From assembly GCF_963583255.1 (NCBI RefSeq), contig NC_084816.1:9687600-9751599 (forward strand): DNA of 64,000 bases. The letters are read 5' to 3'. The notes below the pieces were generated by a model, which saw nothing but the letters and a program-made list of their open reading frames with translations, was not told the origin of the DNA and made no database searches. Shown here one piece after another: positions 23,362 to 34,468 of this stretch. The position numbers and the translations under genes were made by a program. The stretch comes from Pyrus communis. Taxonomy: Eukaryota; Streptophyta; Magnoliopsida; Rosales; Rosaceae. The first letter of the stretch is position 1; every line of letters starts with the position of its first letter.

Positions 23362-25522
23362 AGAAGAGTTCTTCATTTGTTGTTCCTCACCACCTAATCA
23401 ATTGATTTCCCTCATTTGAAAGCAACCAATCAAACTTCATCACCATCATTTACACCCACCAATCAAAAAACTCAACACTATCTTTCTTCTCTCTCTCCCC
23501 GAAAGCTCTCTCTCACTCTTTCACTCTGCAACTCTCTCAAACAGCACCAAAACCTCACAAACGTGACTTGAAAACCACACGATCGTGCTCCCCTTGAATC
23601 CACGAGCACAACCATACCCTCAGATCACGTTTTGACCGAGTTTTGGACGTCAAAATCGAAAGGTCCGACTCGACTCAGTTTTCCTCGACGAGTTACGAAC
23701 GAGTTACAAGTTTTTAGGAAGTCTAAGGGCTTCCACTCAACTTCCCGAAGTCTTTAGTGAAGGTTTGAAGAAGAAACAACCTCGAAACACAAGGTTTCGA
23801 GAAGTCGGAGTTTAACCCGAACCTTTTGAGCCATTTTCAGGCCACCTCCGTCCACTTTTTGGACTTCCAAAAGGTACAATCATGTTCTACTCTTCATAAG
23901 CTTCATTTCCATCTAAATTTTGTGAAAACTGATTGAGAAATGAAAAAGATATGAAGGTTTGAATTTTTCCACAGTTTCTAGTGAAACCAGATGACAGTCG
24001 GCAGCAGCGAATGACGGCGACTGGCGAGGCTCGCTGAAGAGGATGACGGTATATTCAATGAAAGTTGACGAAAAATTCTAATGGTGTCAGGTAACGCCGT
24101 TAACTTCTATTAGTATTTAACAGAATATTTCGTTAATTTTGATGGAATATTCCTGACGAACGTCAGGGTTTGGCCTACGCGTGGTGGAACGTCCAGCCTC
24201 TAATTGGCTTTTTGTCAATTTGTGTAGGTCCGTGACATCGAGTAAATCGTTTTCATATATTCAAACCCTTTATTTCAGCAAACTAAGGAGGTTTTATTTA
24301 ATTTTTCGTATATGTGTTATTAAACTAATTGAATTAGTAATTTCATGTATAGGGGAGACTTACATGGACAAGCGAGATTAGGGGGTTACAATTCATCGAC
24401 ATAGCAATGAGTAGGCATTTTTGTTTTCATATATATATAAACTATATAGTTTCCACAAATGCCTTTAAATTGATTTATGCATACTATGCCATGATTTATT
24501 TATTTTAAAAATGTTGTTATGCCATTGAGACTTACATACTGTCATGGCATATTCATATGCATTTTATCTGCTCATAAATATTGTACTGTTGTGAAATGCT
24601 AAATAATCCTACAGGATGCGTTAAAATCATTGATTCATTATGGCATGCATATATTCATGTACTGCTCATCATTGCTGCACCCCGGTGTTTGTGCTCCCAC
24701 CCCGGGCCAAGGCCAGTCCTTCACGTGATGTTCACCTCCCACACCGCACGCTCGCTTTGGATCCAAGTAGCTGCTAGCCCTGTTGTACAAGTCGCATTAG
24801 GCGACTCCGACTTGTAGGTGATCCGTGCATAGCGCTAGTATTCACTTGATCGTAGAACTATAACGTATATTATTACACCTAGCCCTGTGGTATAGGTCGC
24901 AGTAGGCGACTCCGACTCGTGTGTTAGTATAGACTGATGAGCAATAGGTGCAGTCGTACAGGTCACATTAGGTGACTCCGACTTTCGTGCTAGTATTAGA
25001 TTATTGAGCACATGATTATATTTATATTGCTGATGAGACTTTGAGCTGTGGCATACTTCTGGTTTTACCGTTAGCATGCATTTGATTTCATACTTATACG
25101 TAGTATGATTTTCTGGAAACTATACATGTTTTACAGCGAGGGGTTAGTATGTTCAGAAAATAAATGGATTTTACAAATCTTGATTTTTTGTGCCCACTCA
25201 CCCTTCTGTTTTTCTTCCCTCCAGGTTTTAGTAGCTGAGCTTTCATATCGACAAGGACTCATGGAAAATCTCAGTATAAGTGGTTATCTCTGAAGGTATA
25301 ATTCTCAATCCACTCTATTGTACTTTACTTATACTCTGACGTCACGTGTGAAATGTTTTCATTCCTGCTCACCAGTGTACTCTTGTATTTAGGCACTTTT
25401 AGGTTTAAATTTATTCACATTTTCCACATCACTACACTTTATGGCTTCGTCACCTTCCAGGTGTCGGCTAGCACAGCTCGATTCGGAGTCCTAGTGAACA
25501 TTCCGGGTCATGGTGTGTCATG
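23362..25522 (-). mobile_element. LTR-like segment of another gypsy family, ends uncertain
   Basis: No gene. The right edge, read on the minus strand, begins TGACACACCATGACCCGGAA, a typical start of a large plant gypsy LTR. The interior has a near-repeated block GTCGCATTAGGCGACTCCGAC-type at about 24788-24812, 24897-24919 and 24961-24984. No PBS, PPT or target-site duplication was found, and the left end (about 23362) is only where gag homology ceases. It could be a solo or truncated LTR. Confidence 0.4.
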
Positions 25523-25956
25523 CTTTGGTATTTTTAGGAAAAATCAAATTACATTAAAAAATTCATAATGAGTAGTCAAAGTTGACACCTATGACCGTTT
25601 ACTATTGAAAGGTAAAAAATTACCAAACTGACCTTTTTCTTACCGGGTTGAAACGGGTTACCCGCATGTAGATTATTGACGAATGACCCGATAACGATCC
25701 GAATAGTTAACGTGTCAACTCACAACTTGCTATTTTCGTATCGTTTCATGTCGAGTTAATGGATTGTGCTTGAAAATTCTAGGTTGTAGTCTCACATGAC
25801 AAAGTCAGACTAACTATCACTCTTTTCTTTTTTGTTCTTTTTTTGGTTTTTTAAGTCTTTTACTTTTTGTGATATGTGGTGCAGCATCAAAATTAAAACA
25901 TTGTTCTTATTAGAAATTTGATTTCTAATTAACTTTAATTTATTCTTGTTATGTAG
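25523..25956. other. spacer or intron sequence before AGO copy 2
   Basis: No gene. It contains CGGGTTGAAACGGGTTACCC-type self-complementary sequence at 25644-25665, and ends in a pyrimidine-rich tract with the splice acceptor used by the exon starting at 25957. Confidence 0.4.
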
Positions 25957-28906
25957 AAAATGGTTAACGGTGGTCGAGTGGATTTCTGGGCTTGTGTCAA
26001 TTTCTCCCGATTAGACCCAAGTTTTTGTTGAAGATCAACACCAGTCTAATTGGTGTTTGTGTTGAAGTGTAATCTTGCCTTGGCCCAAGATGGATCCAGC
26101 TCATGGACAAAGAAAGATCCACACACATGCTAGAAAATTCTAGCAAAGTTCAAGTTGGTGGAAGAGTCTAGAAGAATGGTGAGGTTTTCACCAACATGCA
26201 AGATTAGTGTAGATAATTCTAGCTTAGGAAGTTAGTGGAATTATCTAGATATCTCTAGCATGATGTTTCCATGCTTCTCCAAGGTTTCATCTATGCCTAT
26301 AAAAGGAGAAGGCATCCACACCATTTGTATCAATTAAGAAGACTAAGTGAGAGTGAGAAGTAGGAGTAGTCTTGTGAGGAGTGTGGGTGGTCTAGAGTGT
26401 GTCTCTAGAAAGAGTGAGTGTCATAGCTTCAAAGAGTGTGCTTGAGAGTTTGTGTGTTGTAATATTTTGTGTGTGTAATATAAGTAATTTGTTTGCTTGT
26501 GTTGTTTTTCCAACACTTGTGTTAGAGTTGTGTATTCTAATTTTTTTTCCCCCAACAGTTTTAACTTCCAATTTTGTTATGATTTGGTCAATATGTGCAA
26601 CAGCAAGGGAGTGGTACGACTCCCTTTTTTAACTCTCTCATCTTTTTGCATTGAATTGTTGTTCATTTCCTAACCAAATCTTTTATCTTTCTAGCATTTC
26701 CATCCGCAATGTTTAATTCCTCATCAATCAGCTCATCCTGCGCAAATCGAGAGGGTACTTAGGGATATTCATAAGATGTCTAGCAAGAACTTTGAAGAAA
26801 TTGGACACAAGGGAGAGCCTCTTCAGTTGGTAATTATCATTTTGCCTGATGTCACTCCATCATATGGTGAGTGGCAATCGAAGAACATTGTATTTCAAGA
26901 AAATCATGTTTAAAATCTGACATATGCTTTCAGGTATGATAAAACGAATCTGTGAAACTGAGTTAGGAATCGTATCTCGGTGCTGTTGGCCTAGGTCAGC
27001 ATCAAAGCTCGGTAAACAATACGTAGAAAATTTGTCACTCAAGATAAATGTGAAGGTTCCTTTTTTTGTATTCTCCGCCACATTACTTATTGTGTTTGTT
27101 CTTTATGTATTGTCTCTCACATTACTTACTGTCTTATATTAGCATTGATATATTGAGACAACTTTTAAAACTGTTGTAGGTTGGCGGAAGGAACACTGTT
27201 CTAACAGACGCCATTCAAAGAAGGATTCCTCTGGTTAGCGACAATCTCACAATCATCTTTGGTGCGGGTGTTACGCATCCGCCACCTGGGGTGGACAGCA
27301 GTCCGTCAATTGCAGCTGTAAGTTTCGGTCTCCTATTTTGATTTCATTTTAATTAAAAATGCATAATGTGTTAACCTATTAATTTATTCCACCAAGTGGT
27401 GGCGTCCATGGATTGGCCATATCACTAAGTACCGAAGAATTGTTTCTACACAGGCTTACCGTGAAGAAATAATTCAAGATCTTTATAGTGTTAAAGAGGA
27501 CCCTGACAGGGGTCGGGTTGGTGGAGGAAGGATCATGTAATTGGGTCAAGATGCACCTTCTTTTGTTATTGTTCTATTTTTATATTTTTTTAAATAATAG
27601 TTGTGCGTATATTTTCTTACCATGATTATTTTCATTATGTTAGGGAGCATTTCAGTGCATTTTGACAAGCAACTGGCCGAAAACCAGAGAGAATGATCTT
27701 CTTCGGATAATACTTGTTTTTGCTGTGGTCAAGGAAAATGACACAACATTGCCAAATGCTAATATTTGTTTTGATGTTGACTCGACAGATATGGAGTTGG
27801 TGAAGGGCAATTTAGTCAAGTTCTACTGTATGAAATGGATGCTATAAGAAAGGTATGCTGATAATTGTAGAATTATTTTGTTATTGTTTAGATCACTAAT
27901 CACTACTTAATTATTTAATTTGATCAAGTAGTTAGTAAATTATTTTTAAGATAAGTGATTTTATCTAATATGTGTCACTAATTTGTCAGGCTTGTCTACC
28001 ACCATATAGTTATGTTGTGGTGCAGAAAACGTGCCATACTCGCCTGTTCCCTACTGATCATCAGAAGACTGATAAGAGTGGCAATATTCAACCAGGTTAC
28101 AGATTTAGATGCATTGAGATATATTAATTTTGATGCTTTTTTTTGCGCATTGACTCTCTCTTTACGTTGTCTAGGCACTGTCGTTGACACTCAGATTTGT
28201 CATCCGACGGAGTTTGACTTCTATCTCAACAGCCATGCTGGCATTCAGGTACTATTTGTATTGTTCATCTATATATACGCCAGTTGTGTTTTTGCAGGAG
28301 TTTGCTTGCCCTCTTCTGAGGATTTATGTGTTCTATTTACTGCTAAATATGATGACATTTTCTGCTGTGCTAAAGTTTGAACGGTTATCTTGTGTTCATG
28401 TAGGGAACTAGCAGGCCCGCACATTACCATGTCCTGTATGATGAGAACAGATTCACCCCAGATGCCTTGCAAATGCTAACGAACAACCTATGCTACACGT
28501 ATGCAAACAACAATTTCATTTCTCTCTCAGGCTTTTGCACTTGTACGATGCCAGTTTGAAGATAACATTTTGTTTGCTGATATTCTAATCATATGGCATG
28601 TGATTTTTCAGGTATGCAAGGTGCACTCGCTCAGTTTCCATTGGTACGTACTTGACTTGGATTCGTATCTGTTTTCTGAAATTATGGTTTTTCCTGATTG
28701 CACCACTGATGTTTATGTTCTTTCATGTAGTTCCTCCTGCATACTATGCGCATTTGGCTGCCCTCCGTGCACGATACTACATTGGGGACGAGTATTCTGA
28801 TGGAGATTCTACTACGGGACCTACAGCTGGGGTTGCTGGTGGTGCGAGGTTCCGTGACCTTTCGGAGATTAAGGAAAATGTGAAAGAAGTCATGTTCTAC
28901 TGCTGA
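25957..28906 (+). pseudogene. AGO5-like Argonaute copy 2, L2-MID-PIWI, inactivated
   Basis: The first exon (25957-26025, continuing 26563-26613 after a solo LTR) reads KMVNGGRVDFWACVNFSR, the L2/MID entry of Argonautes. The MID exon at 26695-26866 reads HPAQIERVLRDIHKMSS and ends VIIILPDVTPSYG. Later exons parallel copy 1 exon by exon to KEVMFYC-stop at 28906. Inactivation: the first catalytic Asp reads Gly (GAGVTHP, 27267-27269); a 2-bp deletion relative to copy 1 lies at about 27415-27424; the preceding acceptor context has changed (CCAAG); TGA at 27663-27665; and the RDG Asp reads Tyr (RYGVGEGQF, about 27787-27792). The N-terminal and PAZ exons are absent upstream. It is probably not translated. 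Confidence 0.87.
26026..26557 (+). mobile_element. solo LTR (532 bp) inside an AGO exon
   Basis: It begins TGTTGAAGATCAACA and ends CCCCCAACA, flanked by GTTTT on both sides (26021-26025 and 26558-26562). Without the insert the exon reads on in frame from FSRLDPS into FCYDLVNMCNSKG, as expected for Argonaute. A TATA-like GCCTATAAAAGGAG lies at about 26294-26308. No internal region or second LTR is present, so it is a recombination product of a full element. The short TGTTG/CAACA ends suggest copia. Confidence 0.93.
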
Positions 28907-29848
28907 ATCAGTCTTGAGGTCCACTTTGTCGCTGGTGAGCGGTTAGTTTCTAGTAGTGGTGTTTTGTCGAGGCTGCATGAACTAAATTTGCAAGACTCTA
29001 GTTTTATATCGTCTCGAAGATCGACGTCTAAATCACTCGCTCATCCGTGATGGTTTTAGTGATTAGTTTTTTAATTATTTATTGTGTGGTGTTTATTAAT
29101 GCATTAATTATTGATCTTAAAAATTTATATTAATTTATTTCTTCTTTTATAAATGGGTCTTACAAATATCGTTTATAACAAAAATCATCCAGTTGAAGAA
29201 GAGAAAATCTGACATTGTCACGTCAGTTATCAAATTAATATTTGACATCTATCTTTTGACATCCTCCATTAGAGATGCTCTAAGATGCCGGAATGAACAT
29301 ACAAGTATGACCCTGCATTGATACCGTAAGAAACCCATTTTTTATCGTACAAATTGATTCAAAGGAGTTTTATCCAAACCCTTTTTTGATTGTATAAATT
29401 GATTCAAAAGAGTTTTATCCAAAATTTCGCGTTCTCTTATTTCCCCACAAACTACTTTACCATATGTAATACGGTATTTTTTCTTTATAAAAGATTTTAT
29501 TAATTTATTTTCATTTTTAGCCGATCATATCATTAACGAATTGTATCTGAACTTTTTGCAAGGCGAGAATCGTGAGTAAGAGCACCTCTAATGGGAGATG
29601 CAAAGATAAAATGGTCATGTTACATTTCTTGTTGGGCAGAAAGCCCTCTAATGACGGGTAAAATTTCTATCTTGGATGGAAATAGAATCCCAATAAAATT
29701 TGTAGATCAAATTCTTATAGACTTTGTATTATTTGTAAGGTAAAAAAAAGAGTATCATGATTAGTATAAATAAAGGTACAAGGCCATGAAGTGAACATAT
29801 AATTCTCATACACCTATGCTCTTCTCTCTCTTTGACGTCCTTCTCTCT
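28907..29848. other. 3' flank of AGO copy 2 and AT-rich spacer
   Basis: No gene. 28907-29060 resembles the 3' flank of copy 1. Two short sequences typical of MITE ends occur, CATTAGAGATGCTCTAAG at 29269-29286 and AGAGCACCTCTAATGGGAG at 29580-29598, but they do not form a bounded element. Two related direct repeats (TTGATTCAAA(G/A)(G/A)AGTTTTATCC) sit at about 29348-29420. Confidence 0.5.
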
Positions 29849-29866
29849 ATCACCTCTGTCAAAGTT

Positions 29867-30034
29867 CTTTTTTTCCAAACTAATGATATTATCTACAATA
29901 AGGGAAAAATGTGGGTTTAGCCTCATAATAGTTTAGCAATAATGTAGTTCAAATTCACCTTTGGCAAGAATTGAACCTAAGACCTCTCGCTTACGAGTAA
30001 AAATGAATACCACTAAACCGTAGTACTAAATGAC
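29867..30034 (-). mobile_element. tRNA-derived SINE with 18-bp target-site duplication
   Basis: On the minus strand it carries a box A-like GGTTTAGTGGTATTC and a box B-like GGTTCAATTCTTGCC, followed by a body ending in an A-rich tail (plus-strand TTCTTTTTTTCC). It is flanked by ATCACCTCTGTCAAAGTT on both sides (29849-29866 and 30035-30052). Pol III boxes plus a long duplication define a SINE mobilised by a LINE. A second member lies at 40347-40527, and tail-end fragments at 30917-30967 and 54397-54463. Confidence 0.88.
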
Positions 30035-30052
30035 ATCACCTCTGTCAAAGTT

Positions 30053-32255
30053 AGTTTTACAATATTTTCAAAATAATAAGACAAAACCAAAAAAAAGAGC
30101 CAATTAGCATATTCATTAGGGTGTGCTAAGGGGGCCAGTTTTTATAATTACACCTCCATAAAGTTCTTTAGTGTAACAAGATTAGTTTTCTCCGAACATT
30201 AATAACTTAATAGTCGAGACTTTACAATCTCCATTACAAAAGCCCGTTTAAACAGAAAATTTGCAATTAATAACACACTTTTATTAATAATTACTAGTAT
30301 ATGCCCACATACAAAGTGTGTAAGAGAGTTTTTTTTTTTTTGTTTTTAAAATGAAAGGAGAGAGGAAGAGAGTGACAGTAAACGTGGGAGTGGGGAGAGA
30401 GGGAGAGGTTTATTTTTTATCTTTCTTTAAAAAAAAATGGAGATGTTAAAATCACCTGTAGATTAGGTTTAAACAGAAAATAACAAAATTTTATTTTGTG
30501 AAATTACATTTATAACCCTAACTATTTTGTTGTGATAAAAGATTAAATAATCTTTTACCCTCTTTTAATGGACAAAAAAAGATATTAATATGTAGTTTAG
30601 ATTAGCTGCCTAACCAAACAATTTAAGATGAATCTGATCATAAAATCAATCGTCTCATAAATTCCAATCCCAAAAACCAAATTCCAACAAAATCAAATTA
30701 TTTATGGGATGTCACTGGTCCTGATTTTTTTTTTAATATTCTTGCTGAAGATGTAAACATTAATATTAGAATTTAATAACGTCTATCTTTTGACCAAATA
30801 AATAAATAAATTATTAGGTCGTTAAATTAAATTAAAACTTCCAAACAAAAATAAAAAGTCCTCTGTGCCCTTCTCATTATTTTCTCAACTGCCCAATTAA
30901 CCACCTAACCACGTGACTTAACCCTTTTTTTTTTTTTTTTTAACAAACAATATTATCTACACTAAGAAACGTTACTTAACCGTTTTAGAGCATAATTAAA
31001 AAAAAACATTAAAAATAATAATAATAAAAAATAAAAAATAAAGATCCACGGCATAATTCTAAAAATCATTTGGCTACTCACGCGGCGGTCTGGTGAAGAA
31101 ATCAGAAGTCAATTTCTATTGATTTTGCTCTCGCTTTCAACCCAAAAGCCCTTACTTCCCTTTTGCATGTCTTTAATTTCTTTCCGATTCTGTATAAACA
31201 ACATGCAAACGCACACCTACTCTCACTCTGCTCTCTTCACACACTAAACTCTCCTCCCTCTCTCTTTCTCTCAATAAACCGAACCTCCAGAGACGTTATG
31301 CCTCAACGTGACCGCGGCCGTTAGAATTGGGTACAGTTTGATTCAGTGCGGTTTTAGAGTAAAAGCGAAATCAAAATTTATTTTGTTCAGTACGATTTTT
31401 GGGTGAGAACCGAAATGAAACCAAACTATTTAGTTTTGGTTTGGTTTGGTTTGATTTCAAACAGTTTTGGTTTTGATTTGTGCCTCACTTGTAGGCCCGT
31501 TAAAAATTGTCATTAATACAAGTATTCAACATTCAAACAAACTCAAAAGTTCAAAACCTAATCTTTTACAAACTAAATGCTTTTTATGCCATTAATGCAA
31601 ATCCAATTGAAAGAAGAAAAAAAATATATATATTTCATGATGATCATCATACTAAAACTCAACTTGAAACAAGTTCAACATCAAAATACCTTATAGTACA
31701 ATCAAAATGTTAGTGCAAAATTGGCAATTCTTAACAAAACCCCTAACCTTGTAATGACTTTTCCATTGTAACTCTTTTAATCTAAATTTGTCTCTCGTAC
31801 TCCTGATCATAAAAATGGCAAACGTTTCAGAGACATCCACTCAAATAAGTTTGGCATGCATATGCATTCACATAGTATAGGTTTATGTTCACTGGGCTGT
31901 TTAGCTTTAAGTTTAACAATTGAGCTTTGGACTTTACATGTTAATTAATTTGTTACGTTAATTAAGACTTCATTTTGCTTAATTAAAGACCCACCTAATT
32001 ATATAAAATTTATTTGAAGCGAGATGCTATGCATTTAAAGAAAAACTTCTATGAAAATGACTTGAGCTAAGTCTATTTTAATAAAAAATTATGTTATAAC
32101 CTTATTTAATGAAAAAAAACTTAAATTGTAATGAAAAACTCTTAAATTTTAATAAAAATGATAAAAGAACTTAAATTTTAATGAAAAAGACATAATTTTA
32201 ATATTAAAAAAAAAATTAAAATAATCTGACGCGTGGACCTATGAGTCCTCATACA
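30053..32255. other. AT-rich spacer
   Basis: No supported gene. It contains T tracts, a SINE tail fragment at 30917-30967 (T18 then AACAAACAATATTATCTACAC), CT-rich sequence at 31240-31275, and a GGTTTTGGTTTGGTTT-rich stretch at 31320-31480 of a kind common in plant repeats. The 31507-31713 ORF matches nothing recognised. Confidence 0.5.
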
Positions 32256-32455
32256 AACTGTTTATGAAACTTAACTGTACTACACTGTTTATGAAACTTA
32301 ATGGTACTAACTTTTTATGAAACTTACTGCACTGTTTATGAAACTTATGATATTGTTTATGAACCTACTACACTATTTATGAAACTTAACGATACTACAT
32401 TGTTTATGAAACTTAACGGTACTACATTGTTTATGAAATTTAACGGTACTACATT
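32256..32455 (+). repeat. 27-bp minisatellite, about seven to eight units
   Basis: The unit is close to ACTGTTTATGAAACTTAACGGTACTAC with unit-to-unit substitutions and small indels; the last three units are the most regular. Since 27 is a multiple of three, an open frame across the array encodes a repeated TTLFMKLNG nonapeptide. No domain or start context supports a real protein. Confidence 0.85.
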
Positions 32456-34468
32456 CTTGTCTCTCCCCTACTTGAATTTTTTTGGCACATTCTCACCTTC
32501 CAAACACATTTTCTTCTTCTAATTTTCTTCGATACTCATCAAATTTTCTCTGTATCTCTTCAATTTCTTAACTTTCTACACTAATTACTTAACTTTCTTC
32601 TACTGTCCGCCCATATGCAGCTTCCTTTTCTCCTCCACCTACAATTTCACCTTCTCCCTTTGCAGGATAAAAAAATAACGCAAATGAAATCAATAAAATC
32701 TAATGAACCCACATATATGAGCCCAGATCGTACCCCCGCTTCATGTCCTTCAATTTCAGAAGCATCTCAAGTCTTCAATCATTTCAATATCTGTGTGAAC
32801 TTAAAAATGCTAAATTTTGGTTACCATACAATTTCCAAAGCATCTCACGGCGCTGGTGGTTTTGTGGATGGAAAATGCTGGGAACATTGCATTCGTCTCA
32901 ATGGTGCATCATGTAAATCAAACTTGTAGGTATAAAAGCTAGTGGCTTGGTAAATAAAGTTGCACAAGGTACTCTTTAGTGCTTCATATGTTCATAATAT
33001 ATAATAGATACTAGGGTGTGCGTGTGTGTGTGTGTATATATATATATATGTATGTATATATATATATATATATTAATTACAAATATAGAGGTAAGTGTTG
33101 TAAAATAGATATTGGAGTAGCCATGATTGGAGTTGCTCGGGCAAGGCAATTTTTGGACCCCAATTGATGAATACTAGAAAAAGAAGCAGTCGGAAGATAT
33201 AGAGACTACAGGCACGCTTGATAATTTTTTTTTTTTTTTTTCCTCTTGTCCTTATCATTAAATAAAGTTATTAGATAATTTTTTGTTAAAATTCAAAGTT
33301 TTGAAGCCTTGTTCATTAATTTTCCTTTTAAAATGTGGATTTTCAAATGCTCTTCAGTTTTATCTCTTCACTTCTTGTGGCCGCATAATTTAAGCATTGT
33401 GCATTAAGGATGATGTGTTCTACTGCTGAAATATAGGCAGTGTGGGTGTTTCTTCTCTTTGGGGAAAAGAGGAAGATTACAACATTACTTCCTTTTCCAT
33501 GTTCGGGGAGTTCATGGTTGGGATTGTTTCTCCTCCCTTGGGAAGAGAGGAGGAAAAACAATCCCGGCCTTGAAGTTTCTCCTCCTTTGGAAAAAGAGGA
33601 GGAAAACAGACCCTCTAGCAAATCACCAGAAACTTGAAAAAATGGGACAGCAGGGGGAAGTAGATCAATTTTCCTCCGAGCTCCTACAGGTCCAATGGTC
33701 CGCTGTCACAGAGCTTAAACTGTTGGATCAAATCTGGGTAAGGGACTCTTTTGAGGAGCCGGGTGGAAATAGGGGGATGTTACGGCTGCTCCGACAGCGG
33801 CTATATGAATGATTTCACGAGGCCAGATAGGCTTAAATTCTAAGGGAGCTACGGAATTTTTTCATGTAGGCCGGGTAACAGGAAGGTGTAAGCCTGTATG
33901 CAGATGCTAGAGTAACAATTGGTTGTGTAGCGAGGTTCACCTGCACGATGCCATAGATACGAAGAGCTAGCTTTGCTACCTGAAAAGTCTTACTTCCTTG
34001 CGCATAAAACTCGCAAACAGATGAGCACAATTGATAAGCACTGTCAAAGAACTGAATATCACATGTTAAAGCAAATGTGAGGGATCACTCCTTGCGAAAA
34101 TAAATCTAGCATTTAGTTAACATTAGCTCCTTAAAAATCTAGTTTCAAACATCTTGATAAGATTCTAGGTAATTACAATTCACTTCATAATAATTGTAAA
34201 AAGAATAAAAACGCGAATCTGTGCCAAAGCATATACCGGTGCAAATAAGGAATGACATGAAGGAAGTTTCGTATAAACTACTATCCCATTGAACCAATTA
34301 CATGTAAATGTATTTTACAACCTATCGGGAGGGTAACTTGTAAAATTCTACATGTTTGATGAAAACAATCTCAGAAGAAACACAAACCGATGAATATAAA
34401 CCAGCAAGATCAGAGATATACAGTGGTAAAAAGAATGATATGATAACCCCAGATATTGGAAGCGTATG
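32456..34468. other. spacer downstream of the protease gene
   Basis: No supported gene. 33018-33074 is a (TG)n-(TA)n microsatellite. 33455-33605 holds three diverged copies of a TCCCTTTGGGGAAAAGAGGA-like unit. 33840-34460 is AT-rich and includes the 3' UTR side of the minus-strand protease. ORFs in this stretch lack recognisable features. Confidence 0.45.

Noticed and set aside
24157..24185. Possible gene in the 24-25.5 kb region
   Set aside because: Short ORFs only, in an LTR-like context; no splice-consistent protein.
33440..33812. ORFs of 92-117 residues on both strands
   Set aside because: Built on three diverged copies of a GA/CT-rich unit; no recognised domain.
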